Notes: a model not told the origin generated them from the letters alone. 64,000 nt of DNA from an uncultured Clostridia bacterium (GCA_945923775.1 CAMELR010000003.1:1-64000); one strand, 5' to 3'. Shown: positions 29,193 to 38,990, numbered from the stretch's first letter. A program made the numbers and translations.

Positions 29193-30710
29193 ATGTCCGC
29201 TATCAAAAGATCCATCGCCTGCGCGATGACCGCAGCAATGCTCCTGGGACTTACGGCGTGCGACGACGAAGCTCCGAACAGCGCGGCGAATTCCAATGCG
29301 GCGCCGGACGCTCCGGCTGCCACCACCAGCACCCAGGCTTCCACCACGACCGACCCCAACGCAGGTCTGGACATGACCGACAAGGAGAACAAGGAGCTTG
29401 ATACGTCCCTTGCGCCCCCAAGCGGCCACGCAGGTACGCTGAAGTACCTCGGATTCTACGATATCACCTCCGACCAGAAGGGCACCGAGCAGTGCCTGAT
29501 ATTTCAGTCGGACGTATACGGCGGCACCATCGACTACACCAGCGTTCCGTTCGGCGCGGCGTTCTACGATAAGCTCGCGAACCTGATCGCAAGCGACGAT
29601 TCCCCGGACATCGTGACAAAGGACGCTATGCTCCGCCCGGGCAACGTTTCCAAGAACCTGTTCGAACCGCTCGATGGAAAGATCGACCTCACCACACCGC
29701 TGTGGAAGGACATCGCAGGCGTTGTCGAGGATTTTAGCTGGAAGAACAAGCACTACTATTACCCGCACCGTACCACGACGCTCTACGCGCTCAACTACAG
29801 CAAGCAGACCATCGCTGAGAACGACCTCACCGATCCCTACGACCTGTACAGAGCCGGCGAGTGGACATGGGACGCATGGCGCGATATGATGATAGAGTTC
29901 TGCGATAAGGACGACGCCCACGTCGGATTCTACACCACGAACCACACCATAACAAGCTTCATAGCGACCACCGGCACAACGCTCATCGACGTACAGCCGG
30001 ACGGCACGATCACAAACAACATACTCTCCGCGGACGTTTCCCGCGCGATGACGTTCCTCGAGGGGCTCTGCCGCGACGGTCTGACCTACGACAAGTCCTA
30101 CGGCGACTGGGTTTCCCCGCAGGTGTTCTCCACGGCGTGCAACAACATTCTGTTCACCTGCACCGAGCCTGAGTGGACCTACATAGCAGAGACCGAGAAC
30201 CTCCAGAACAAGCCCGGCGTTGACGACGATATCTTCGACACCGTGTCGGAATTCTCGTTCGTTCCGTTCCCGAGAGACCCCGCTGCGGATAAGTACTACA
30301 CCGAGTACGACACCTTCGGATACCTGGTGCCCAAGGGCGCTAAGAACATCGACGGCGCGATAGAGTTCATCAACCTCAACAGAATGTACGACATCGACCC
30401 CGCAATCCAGGCAAAGGTGCGCGAGGATCATATCAATCCCCAGAAGATCTACTTTGAAAAGGGCAAGTATGCAGGCTCCGAGAAGTGGCAGATGAAGTGG
30501 GGCGAGCGTGAATACGACCTGTGGCGCGAGATGTGCGACCCCTCCAATTTCACGTTCATCAACGAGGACGCAGAGGGCTTCTCCACTGACTTCACCGACC
30601 AGATTGGCGAACTCCTGATGGGAGTTATCGAGCGCGGCGAGTCTTGGGCTAAGACCAGCGCAGAGTTCTCACCCGTTGCAGACGGCACCATACAGCCGTT
30701 CCTGAGCTAA
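29193..30710 (+). CDS. Extracellular solute-binding lipoprotein, copy 1
   Basis: Lipobox LLGLTACDD; long similarity to copy 2; SBP-like. Confidence 0.75.
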   Translation: MSAIKRSIACAMTAAMLLGLTACDDEAPNSAANSNAAPDAPAATTSTQASTTTDPNAGLDMTDKENKELDTSLAPPSGHAGTLKYLGFYDITSDQKGTEQCLIFQSDVYGGTIDYTSVPFGAAFYDKLANLIASDDSPDIVTKDAMLRPGNVSKNLFEPLDGKIDLTTPLWKDIAGVVEDFSWKNKHYYYPHRTTTLYALNYSKQTIAENDLTDPYDLYRAGEWTWDAWRDMMIEFCDKDDAHVGFYTTNHTITSFIATTGTTLIDVQPDGTITNNILSADVSRAMTFLEGLCRDGLTYDKSYGDWVSPQVFSTACNNILFTCTEPEWTYIAETENLQNKPGVDDDIFDTVSEFSFVPFPRDPAADKYYTEYDTFGYLVPKGAKNIDGAIEFINLNRMYDIDPAIQAKVREDHINPQKIYFEKGKYAGSEKWQMKWGEREYDLWREMCDPSNFTFINEDAEGFSTDFTDQIGELLMGVIERGESWAKTSAEFSPVADGTIQPFLS

Positions 30711-30808
30711 GCTAATACTCCGGAATTCCGGATATTATACCCCGCGCGGCGTTAAAAGGCGCTCTGCGGAAAATATTCATTTCGATTTCATTAAGGAGGA
30801 ACCACAAA

Positions 30809-32335
30809 ATGAATACAGCAAAAAGACTCCTCGCATGTGGAATGGCTGCGGCAATGGTTGCCGGTCTGACCGCCTGCGACGACGAGACCCCCGCTAACAA
30901 CGGCGGTTCCAGCAACAACTCCGTTGCTGCTCCCGCAGCAGTCACCACAACGACTTCTGCTTCCACCACCACAGACCCTAACGACGCGCTCGACCTGACC
31001 GACAAGGATACCAAGGAGTTCGATACTTCCCTGTATCAGCCCTCCGGCAAAGCAGGCACCCTGAAGTATCTCGGTTATTACGATATTACTGCTGACCAGA
31101 AGGGTACTGAGCAGTGCCTGATCTTCCAGTCCGACCTGTTCGGCGGCAAGATCGAGTACACCAGCACCCCCTCCGGCGACGCTTTCTATGAGAAGCTCTC
31201 CAACCTTATCGCCGCTGATGACTCTCCTGATATCGTTGAGAAGTCTGCAATGCTCTATCCGGGCAACGTTTCCAAGAACCTGTTCGAACCGCTGGACGGC
31301 AAGATCGACATTGATTCCGCGCTGTGGAGCGAGATGAAGGACGTTGCCGAGTCCTACTCCTGGAACGGCAAGCACTACTATTATCCGCACCGCATCACCA
31401 CTTCCTTCGCACTGAACTACAGCAAAAAGACCATCGAGGAGAACGACCTCCCCGATCCGTATGAGCTGTACAGAAACGGCGAGTGGACATGGGACGCATG
31501 GCGTGACATGATGATCCAGTTCTGCGACAAGGACGATGACAACATCGGCTTCTACGCAACTGATACCACCATTGACGCATTTATCCTGACTACCGGTACA
31601 TCTATCGTTGATACACAGCCTTCCGGCGTTATCACCAACAACATAGCAAACCCGAACGTAACAAGAGCAATGCAGTTCATCGAGACACTCTGCCGCGACG
31701 GCGTTTCCTACGGCAAGCAGCTCGGCGACTGGGTTCCTCCGCAGACATTCGCAACTGAGTGCGACCGCCTGCTGTTCCTCTGCATGGAGCCTGAGTGGAC
31801 CTACATCGCAGCTACCGAGCAGCTCCAGAACCCGAAGGGCGTAGATAACGATATCTTCGATACCGTTTCCGAGTTCGCATTTGTTCCGTTCCCGAGAGAT
31901 ACACAGGCTGACGCTTACTATCAGGGCTACGACACATTCGGCTACCTTGTTCCCAAGGGCGCTAAGAATATCGACGGCGCTATCGAGTTCATCAACCTGA
32001 ACAGAGCTTACGATGTTGACCCGACTATCCAGGCACAGGTAAAGAAGGATCACTGCCAGCCTGAGAAGATCTACTTCGAGAAGGGCAGCAACATCGGTAA
32101 GGAGAAGTGGCAGATCACATGGGGCGAGCAGGAATACGACCTCTGGAGAGAGATGTGCGATCCCGCAAACTTCAGCTTCGTTACCGAGGACGCTTACGGC
32201 TTCAACTCTGACTTCCAGAGCCAGCTCGCAACCGTTGTTATGGACGTTGTAGAGAACGGCGCTTCCTGGACTCAGACTTCTGCCGAGTTCTCACCGATCA
32301 TCGACGCTATCGTTGCTGAGTACTCCCTCGCATAA
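30809..32335 (+). CDS. Extracellular solute-binding lipoprotein, copy 2
   Basis: Lipobox VAGLTACDD; shared blocks DQKGTEQCLIFQSD, PGNVSKNLFEPLDGKID, GEWTWDAWRDMMI, DTFGYLVPKGAKNIDGAIEFINLNR. Confidence 0.75.
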   Translation: MNTAKRLLACGMAAAMVAGLTACDDETPANNGGSSNNSVAAPAAVTTTTSASTTTDPNDALDLTDKDTKEFDTSLYQPSGKAGTLKYLGYYDITADQKGTEQCLIFQSDLFGGKIEYTSTPSGDAFYEKLSNLIAADDSPDIVEKSAMLYPGNVSKNLFEPLDGKIDIDSALWSEMKDVAESYSWNGKHYYYPHRITTSFALNYSKKTIEENDLPDPYELYRNGEWTWDAWRDMMIQFCDKDDDNIGFYATDTTIDAFILTTGTSIVDTQPSGVITNNIANPNVTRAMQFIETLCRDGVSYGKQLGDWVPPQTFATECDRLLFLCMEPEWTYIAATEQLQNPKGVDNDIFDTVSEFAFVPFPRDTQADAYYQGYDTFGYLVPKGAKNIDGAIEFINLNRAYDVDPTIQAQVKKDHCQPEKIYFEKGSNIGKEKWQITWGEQEYDLWREMCDPANFSFVTEDAYGFNSDFQSQLATVVMDVVENGASWTQTSAEFSPIIDAIVAEYSLA

Positions 32336-32356
32336 TTCAGTTCACTGAACAACTAT

Positions 32357-32388
32357 CCCGCCGCAGGATCAACTGCGGCGGGATTTTT
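32357..32388 (+). terminator. Intrinsic terminator after tandem SBP genes
   Basis: CCCGCCGCAG-GATCAA-CTGCGGCGGG-ATTTTT. Confidence 0.8.
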
Positions 32389-32415
32389 AGCGTCCGAAAA
32401 AGCCGTTATCGTAAT

Positions 32416-32475
32416 TTGAATAACCGCCGAAGACGGCAATTTAATTCCGAATTCCGCATTCTGAATTCCGATTTA
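32416..32475. repeat. Partial copy of the intergenic repeat at 2961-3095
   Basis: ATAACCGCCGAAGACGGCAATTTAATTCCGAATTCCGCATTCTGAATTCCGA matches ATAACCGCCGCGGCAGCGGCACAATAATTCCGAATTCCGCATTCATAATTCCGA. Confidence 0.6.
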
Positions 32476-32560
32476 ACAAAATTTGAAGGGGCTGCGTTTT
32501 TACGCAGCCCTCAGCTTATCGAAAAAGTCATAACGGCAGTAAATTGCAAAAAAACAGTGG

Positions 32561-32588
32561 GGGAAAACTCTTGTTTTCCCCCACACCC
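32561..32588. repeat. Dispersed hairpin repeat, copy 2 (GTGGGGGAAAACTCTTGTTTTCCCCCAC)
   Basis: One base different from 15269-15296. Confidence 0.65.
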
Positions 32589-32821
32589 CTTTAGCGCCAT
32601 TGAATCGCTTAACTGCGCGCCAGCGCGCAGAGTGGTGAGGGCTCTGTTCTGTCGGTCAGCCCCTCTGGCGCTTCGCGCCACCTCCCCCACAGGGGGGGAG
32701 ACACCTCACACTCCCGCTTCCTTTTGTAAGCAAAAGGAAGCGAAAACCAATACGCTATGCGAAAATTTATAAACTTTACCGACAGCTTTGAGGCTGTGTT
32801 TTTACGCAGCCCCTGTAATTA

Positions 32822-33607
32822 TTATCTCTGAGAGTATGCCGGAACAGCGCCCTTCTGCTTGAACTTCAGCCTGAGATGATCCGCGATGAGCGCGATGAAC
32901 TCGGAATTAGTGGGCTTGCCCTTCGTGGTGTGAACCGTGTAGGAGAATATCCGGGTGAGTACGTCGATATCGCCGCGGTCCCATGCTATCTCTATGGCGT
33001 GGCGGATAGCACGCTCCACGCGGGAGCTTGTGGTCTGGTAGCGCTTCGCAACGGTGGGGTAGAGCAGCTTCGTGATGCAGTTTATCATCTCGTCGTTGTT
33101 GACCGACAGCATTATCGCCGTGCGGAGGTAGTGATACCCCTTGATATGCGCGGGAATACCGACCTGGTGGATTATCTCGGTTACGGCGCACTCAAGGTCG
33201 GTCTCGTCCGGAACCGCCTCAGGTTCGTCGCCGCAGGGAGTGCACAGCCTTTCAACGCGGCTCACCAGGTACTGCGGGTCGATGGGCTTCACCATTACGC
33301 CCGCTGCGCCCGCGTTTATAGCGTCGCGCTCAAGGCGGGGGTCGTCGCTGCTGGATACTATCAGCACGTTCGGGCAGTATTTCTTTTCCATTTTCAGGCG
33401 GCGTATTACCTCCACCGCGTCGCAGAAAGGCATTTTCGCTTCAAGCACAGCTACGTCCGGAGCCTCCGACTTTATGGAGCTGAGCACTGCGTTGCCGTCG
33501 CAGCGGCGGGTTATCGCGTACATTCCAGCCCCTTTGAGTGCGCCTGCCCATGCCATTCCGCAGTCCGCTGTGTCGCTTCCGATAAGTACTTTGATCTTGC
33601 TGTTCAT
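32822..33607 (-). CDS. spo0A: Spo0A-like sporulation response regulator
   Basis: Effector domain HQVGIPAHIKGYHYLRTAI...LYPTVAKRYQTTSSRVERAIRHAIEIAWDRG...KPTNSEFIALIADHLRL; receiver-like N-terminus. Confidence 0.9.
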   Translation of the reverse strand: MNSKIKVLIGSDTADCGMAWAGALKGAGMYAITRRCDGNAVLSSIKSEAPDVAVLEAKMPFCDAVEVIRRLKMEKKYCPNVLIVSSSDDPRLERDAINAGAAGVMVKPIDPQYLVSRVERLCTPCGDEPEAVPDETDLECAVTEIIHQVGIPAHIKGYHYLRTAIMLSVNNDEMINCITKLLYPTVAKRYQTTSSRVERAIRHAIEIAWDRGDIDVLTRIFSYTVHTTKGKPTNSEFIALIADHLRLKFKQKGAVPAYSQR

Positions 33608-34020
33608 GATTTTTCCTCCTGTATTCTGTCTGTTTATTCCCCCGTCACGCTGATCTGTGCCGCCCAACCGATTTACGGCACGCTCTGAACTCTTGTTCCT
33701 AGAATCTGGCTGTTTCGGGATTACCTGGTGTTTTTCGGTAACTTAATAATACCATAATCTGGATATTATTGCAATAGGTTTTTGGAAATTTCTAGAAATG
33801 ATTTTCGACAACAATATATCCGGCAGAATTCCAACAAATGTGATAACAGCACCGCCCGACGGCGCTTGAAACGCATGAAGTCCGATAATCTGCAAAATAA
33901 GCTTAACGGAATCTTAACATTTAACTAGGGATAATTTTGAATTTTGTTTCCAGATGAATTACCAACAGCTGTAACCCGGTGCGGGGAATCGCATATAATG
34001 TTCTGAAAGAGGTGATACAA

Positions 34021-34533
34021 ATGCTTATTCCTGTAGGCTACGACAGGTTTCGGGCGGTGGCGTACGCGCTTCGCTGGGCGCTGTCGCGGAATCCCAGGTA
34101 CTACGACTTTGAGGACATCGGCGGCGATTGCACGAATTTTGTATCCCAGTGCCTGTTCGCGGGCTGCGGCGTGATGAACTACGCTCCGGAAAACGGGTGG
34201 TACTACATAAGCCCGGACGACCGCGCGCCCTCCTGGACGAGCGTCGAGCTGCTCCAGAGATTCCTGCTGAACAACGGCGGGGCAGGCCCCTACGGCGTCA
34301 GCGCTGACCTGCCGCAGCTGAGCCCCGGCGATGTGATACAGCTCCGGAACAGCGAAGGGCGGCTGTATCACTCGCTTATTATTTCCTACATTTTCTATCC
34401 TGCCGTGCCGGAGAACATATTTATATGTTCGCATTCCTACGACTCGCGCAACCGGCGGCTGTCGACCTACAGCTACGCCGCGGCGGAGGGGATACGCATT
34501 GTCGGCGCACGGCGGGAGCTTCCGGCGACCTGA
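34021..34533 (+). CDS. Putative amidase domain protein (Amidase_6-like)
   Basis: AVAYALRWALSRNPRYYDFEDIGGDCTNFVSQCLFAGCGVMNY...GWYY...SWTSVELLQRFL. Confidence 0.8.
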   Translation: MLIPVGYDRFRAVAYALRWALSRNPRYYDFEDIGGDCTNFVSQCLFAGCGVMNYAPENGWYYISPDDRAPSWTSVELLQRFLLNNGGAGPYGVSADLPQLSPGDVIQLRNSEGRLYHSLIISYIFYPAVPENIFICSHSYDSRNRRLSTYSYAAAEGIRIVGARRELPAT

Positions 34534-34545
34534 AAGGAGCAAGAA

Positions 34546-35400
34546 ATGCTGATCTATACAGTTAAACCGGGGGACACCCTGGCGGGTATCTCCCGGCGGT
34601 ACGGACTTTCTCCGCTGCGGATCGCGGCGGACAACGGGCTTAGCGACATGTCGCGGCTGGTGCCGGGGCAGAATCTTCTTATCAACGTGGATTCCGTGAG
34701 GTACATTCTTGATGAGGGGCAGACTCTGTTCTCGGTTTCGCAGGAGTACGGCGTGCCTCTTGAAGAGCTTATCGAGGCGAATCCCGGGCTGAATCCGCTG
34801 AACCTGCGGCCGGGGGATACGGTGATGATACCGGTGGCGCGGCGGGAACAGCGGCGTCCGATACTTGTGAACGGCTACGCCTATCCGAGCATAAATACGA
34901 ATTCGCTCAACTGCGTTCTGCCGTTTCTGACGTTCCTCAGCCCGTTCAGCTATAAGCTGACCCCAACTTCGGAGCTGGTCCCTCCGGACGACAGCGACCT
35001 GATATTCCGGGCGCAGCGCTCTGCGGTAATGCCGATAATGGTGGTTACAAACATTTTCGACGAGGGGTTCAGCACGGAGGCGCTCTCCGGAATACTTGCT
35101 TCTGAGGAGCTTCAGGAGCGGCTCATCGGGAATATCCTGGCTGAGCTTACCGGAAAGAACTACTACGGCGTGAATATGGATATAGAGTACATCGCGCAGG
35201 ACGACCGCGAGCGCTACAACGCGTTCCTTGAGCGGCTCACGGAGCGCCTGCACAACGAGGGCTTCATCGTGATGTCGGCGCTCGCTCCGAAGATATCCGC
35301 AGACCAGCCGGGCGTGCTGTACGAGGCTCACGATTACGCCGAGCAGGGCAGGATAGTCGACTACGTTATTATAATGACATACGAGTGTGACCCGAAATGA
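34546..35400 (+). pseudogene. LysM + GH18 spore-germination-type hydrolase (YaaH/SleL-like), C-terminus lost at prophage junction
   Basis: Two LysM modules (YTVKPGDTLAGISRRYGLSPLRIAADNGL; LDEGQTLFSVSQEYGVPLEELIEANPGL) and GH18 core NMDIEYIAQDDRERY...VDYVIIMTYE, then a short unrelated tail CDPK*. Confidence 0.8.
35371..35395. other. Putative prophage left attachment junction (attL)
   Basis: GH18 reading frame breaks off at ATGACATACGAGTG; the recombinase gene begins ~30 bp away. Confidence 0.65.
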
Positions 35401-35420
35401 TATCATACACGGGTATAAAA

Positions 35421-37019
35421 TTAACTGCCTTTCTTAGGCAAGCGCGGTAATATGCCAAGTGTGAAGTCTCCTGGATCTACATTATGGTATTTGCCATCGG
35501 CATTTTTTTCGTACACAATACGGTCTATTATCTGCTTGAGCCACTTGTTCTTTTCGACTGGCTCAAGAGTGCTATAAATTTCAAGAAGGTGTTTTATTGA
35601 TGGAACGAACTCCGCTTGAACGTTCTGGCGCTCAAGTACCTGATGGTGCTCGGCTTTCAAGCGGTCGATTTTTTCGCCAATTTCCATGATCTGCTGTTCG
35701 ATTGCCGAGGAACGCTGCTTGAATATCTTTTCAGTGTATGTGCCACGTTCGAAAAAACTGTACACATTGTCGAGCTGACCTTGCAGAGCTTCGATTTCCT
35801 TTTCGGCAAGACTAATAGCGTTCGAAAGTTCAGCGTTCAGGTCGACCTCATGTTTGATTTGTGCCTTGTCAACGCTGTAGTCCTTTACCCAACTATTAAG
35901 GATGCTTAATACCCGCTGCTCAATAAGGTCAAATCGAGAAGCTTTATTATCACAACCTGCGGTGTAACAGCCGATGTAATCGGGCTGTCTGCCATATCCC
36001 CTGCGATAATTCATGCAGTGTCCACATTTGGCACAGAAAATTAAGCCAGCGAACGGATTAATATTTTTATGTCGATATTTTATAGGTGTGGGAGGGTTAG
36101 CAGCTATAAGGTCCTGCACTTTGTAAAACAACTCCTCGGACAGTATCGGTTCGTGGAGCCCATCGACGACAATGTAGTCGCCGTCTTGCGCGAATTCTCT
36201 TGATTTCTTCTTCGTGCCTTCAGGTGTAACTGTCTTCTTGACTTTGCGGTATCCCCAGCGTATTTTCCCGATATACACGGGATTAATAAGCATATGCTGA
36301 ACTCCGTAAATTGTCCAGTAGTCCTTTCCGGCAACCGATTTAATGCCCAGCTCGTTCAGACGAACGGCAATAGAGTATGGTCCAATCCTTTTCTTTTGCC
36401 CGTTGACCTCTGCACCTTCGGCGTACCATTCAAAAATCATGCGGACAACCTTTGCCTGTTCCTCTATGATCTCCAGGGTAAATCCCTTGTCGTTCGGGAT
36501 CTTGACTTTGCGGTACCCGTAAGGCGGAACGCTGCCGACATACTTGCCCTCTTTCGCCGATGCCTCTCTGCCTCGGACAAGCCGGCGGTTGGTCGTGGTA
36601 AATTCGCGCCGCGCCATGAAGAGTCCGAACTCGAAGTATTCCTCGTCGAACTCGTTCTGAGGATCGAACGTCTTGAGCGGCGTAATTATCTTGGTGCCGC
36701 TGTACTTGAAAGTCTGGGCAACAAGCCCCTGATCCATGGTATCACCACGGGCAAGACGCTCGATCTCCATGACGAGCACGCCGTCCCACTCACCGGCTCC
36801 GACTTCTGAAAGGAGCCGCTGCATCTGAGGACGAGCGGCTATCGTTTCACCGGATACGATCTCTTCGTAGGTGGCGCTTATCGTGATTCCCATACGCCGG
36901 GCGAGTTCCAGCAGGGCAGTCTTGTGCCGGGAAAGGGTTTCGCCCTCGCCGTGTGCTTCAGCTTCAAGGTCGGCGCGGGATTTTCGTAGGTAAATGCAAT
37001 ATTTGCTCAAACCAAACAT
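35421..37019 (-). CDS. Large serine recombinase (phage integrase)
   Basis: CIYLRKSRADLEAE, GVLVMEIERLARGD; recombinase domain; Zn ribbon CAKCGHCMNYRR...CYTAGCDNKA; C-terminal coiled coil. Confidence 0.93.
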   Translation of the reverse strand: MFGLSKYCIYLRKSRADLEAEAHGEGETLSRHKTALLELARRMGITISATYEEIVSGETIAARPQMQRLLSEVGAGEWDGVLVMEIERLARGDTMDQGLVAQTFKYSGTKIITPLKTFDPQNEFDEEYFEFGLFMARREFTTTNRRLVRGREASAKEGKYVGSVPPYGYRKVKIPNDKGFTLEIIEEQAKVVRMIFEWYAEGAEVNGQKKRIGPYSIAVRLNELGIKSVAGKDYWTIYGVQHMLINPVYIGKIRWGYRKVKKTVTPEGTKKKSREFAQDGDYIVVDGLHEPILSEELFYKVQDLIAANPPTPIKYRHKNINPFAGLIFCAKCGHCMNYRRGYGRQPDYIGCYTAGCDNKASRFDLIEQRVLSILNSWVKDYSVDKAQIKHEVDLNAELSNAISLAEKEIEALQGQLDNVYSFFERGTYTEKIFKQRSSAIEQQIMEIGEKIDRLKAEHHQVLERQNVQAEFVPSIKHLLEIYSTLEPVEKNKWLKQIIDRIVYEKNADGKYHNVDPGDFTLGILPRLPKKGS

Positions 37020-37081
37020 CTCCTTTTTTTATTTATACGATTTATAATCATCGTCTTTGAAAAAATACTAAAAAACTTTAT

Positions 37082-37984
37082 TCATCTTAAGCTATAATCA
37101 ACCTTGATGAAATCAGATTCACGTAAATCAAATGGGAGGCCGCTATAACAAAATTCAATTTGTAAATTGCCTTCATTGTCATAGAAATACACAGGATGAT
37201 CTACATATGAAAACTGATAATCTTCATTCTGGCTATATTGGGCTGTGCAATCTATAGGTGGAATGTTACTCATTTTAGAAAAAGCATAAAGTTCAAAACT
37301 ATTGTAGTCTTTATATAAACATATATTCCAACCGCTTATGGTTAATTTGTCTCCAACAGTCGCACCAATAGGATATGTGTCCATAAAATCTTTGTATATG
37401 TACGCAATGCCGCTTCTGTCATCAAAAAGTTCAATTTTTCCAAATTCGTGAGTAAAAACGGTATTGTTTGTGTATTCATTTATCGGAATGCCAATGTTAT
37501 CATTATTATCATCATCTGTACTGCCATTATTTGAAGAATCTTCATTGGTGATTTCATTATTAGGTGTTATTATATTGCTACTTGTGGATTCGCGTATAGG
37601 TATACCAATTTCACCGTTTGGATCACTGTCGTTTGTTGGTTCTTCATTTGTTTTTTCTTCAGTAACATTTTTATGTATCGGATTATCTATAAAACCACTA
37701 TTTGATGATTCTTTTTCATCTATTGTTTCGACTATATTGGAATCGTTTGTTTCCGCTGTATAGGGCGTACTATCATTTGTAGAATTTTCTGATGTAGATG
37801 TATCTAGATGTGAGGAGTCGGGTTCTGAGTTATATATAGAAGAATGATTTGTTTCCGAAGAATTGCTATTGGCATTTATTTGCATAGCAGTGGTGATTAA
37901 CGAAAACAAACCAGCTATTATTGCACCAATTATTGCACCAAGTAATGTTGCTAAGCCAATATCAAGTACCTTATTTGAAGCCAT
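37082..37984 (-). CDS. Hypothetical membrane-anchored protein with Ser/Thr/Asn/Glu-rich extracytoplasmic linker
   Basis: N-terminal TM LATLLGAIIGAIIAGLFSLITTAM; low-complexity linker with two GIPI(R/N)E units; C-terminal globular region. Confidence 0.6.
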   Translation of the reverse strand: MASNKVLDIGLATLLGAIIGAIIAGLFSLITTAMQINANSNSSETNHSSIYNSEPDSSHLDTSTSENSTNDSTPYTAETNDSNIVETIDEKESSNSGFIDNPIHKNVTEEKTNEEPTNDSDPNGEIGIPIRESTSSNIITPNNEITNEDSSNNGSTDDDNNDNIGIPINEYTNNTVFTHEFGKIELFDDRSGIAYIYKDFMDTYPIGATVGDKLTISGWNICLYKDYNSFELYAFSKMSNIPPIDCTAQYSQNEDYQFSYVDHPVYFYDNEGNLQIEFCYSGLPFDLRESDFIKVDYSLR

Positions 37985-38013
37985 GACAAGATTCCTCCTT
38001 GTTATAGATCCTG

Positions 38014-38910
38014 TTATTTGTTTAGATGCAGGATAAATGTTTTTCCTTTCGGAATCTTTGTTATTGTTCCATTCTTCGCTAGTTCCTTAACAATGTTTAT
38101 TCCAACCTGCCGATCATCTCCGAGTGAAGAATAGAACTCAGTTTGATTAATGTCGCCCTCAGCGAGTAGGTTAAGAAGATGCTGTGTTATCTCTTTTTTC
38201 TTTCGTTCTTTTTCAAGAATATCAGCAAACCCTATTCCAAATCCCAGTTCATTGTCTAGCTTAACGCAAAGCTCCAGATCTTCAACGGTTAATAGTTCCC
38301 GAAACATGCGAGAGGCAGCTCGTACTGAAATGCTAAGGCTTTCAATATATTGTTCTTCTCCGTATCTGCGGCATAGTTTTGCATGACCGATAAGGTCGTC
38401 ACCAATGCCTTTTGTAAGAAATCTTATAGGAACCTTGTAGCACTTTGAGATAGCCTGTAATGTGGAATCTGACGGATAAGAATAGCCGTTCTCATAAGCT
38501 GACAATGTCTTATTCGATATTCCAAGACACCTAGCAATGGTTAATTGTGTTGCACCTTGCGCTTTGCGAATGTTCACTAAGCGCTGAGAAAAGGAGTTAT
38601 AGTCTGGAAAATTAATATATTCGGTGCATATTTTGAACCATTCATAACCTAGTTGTTTATCGTAGTTTTCGTCCCAGCGTTGCATATAACGCGCACTACC
38701 GCCTACCATGACTGTAAACTGTTTTTTAAATGTAATATTCTTGTCGTTTGGTGTAGTATTGGTTTTATTTTTGCTTGTAGTACCTCTGTTTACAAACACG
38801 ATAATCATAATCGCAATAGCCAAAATTATAAGTGGTGCAAATAGTATGATGATACTTACGTCATTTGGTGACATCAAAAATCTCCTAAGTAAAATGATAT
38901 TTTGTAACAA
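38014..38910 (-). CDS. Membrane-tethered XRE-type HTH protein
   Basis: N-terminal TM IIILFAPLIILAIAIMIIVFV then HTH RLVNIRKAQGATQLTIARCLGISNKTLSAYENGYSYPSDSTLQAI. Confidence 0.7.
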   Translation of the reverse strand: MLQNIILLRRFLMSPNDVSIIILFAPLIILAIAIMIIVFVNRGTTSKNKTNTTPNDKNITFKKQFTVMVGGSARYMQRWDENYDKQLGYEWFKICTEYINFPDYNSFSQRLVNIRKAQGATQLTIARCLGISNKTLSAYENGYSYPSDSTLQAISKCYKVPIRFLTKGIGDDLIGHAKLCRRYGEEQYIESLSISVRAASRMFRELLTVEDLELCVKLDNELGFGIGFADILEKERKKKEITQHLLNLLAEGDINQTEFYSSLGDDRQVGINIVKELAKNGTITKIPKGKTFILHLNK

Positions 38911-38990
38911 AATTAATGCTATTCGACAAAAAATATGCTATAATCATATCAGCATTACCGGTAGTGACTTTTTGGAAAGGAGAACTCAAA

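Noticed and set aside
28977-32053. Minus-strand ORFs (484 and 420 aa) opposite the solute-binding proteins, similar to each other
   Set aside because: Their mutual similarity is the mirror of the paralogous plus-strand SBP genes, not independent coding
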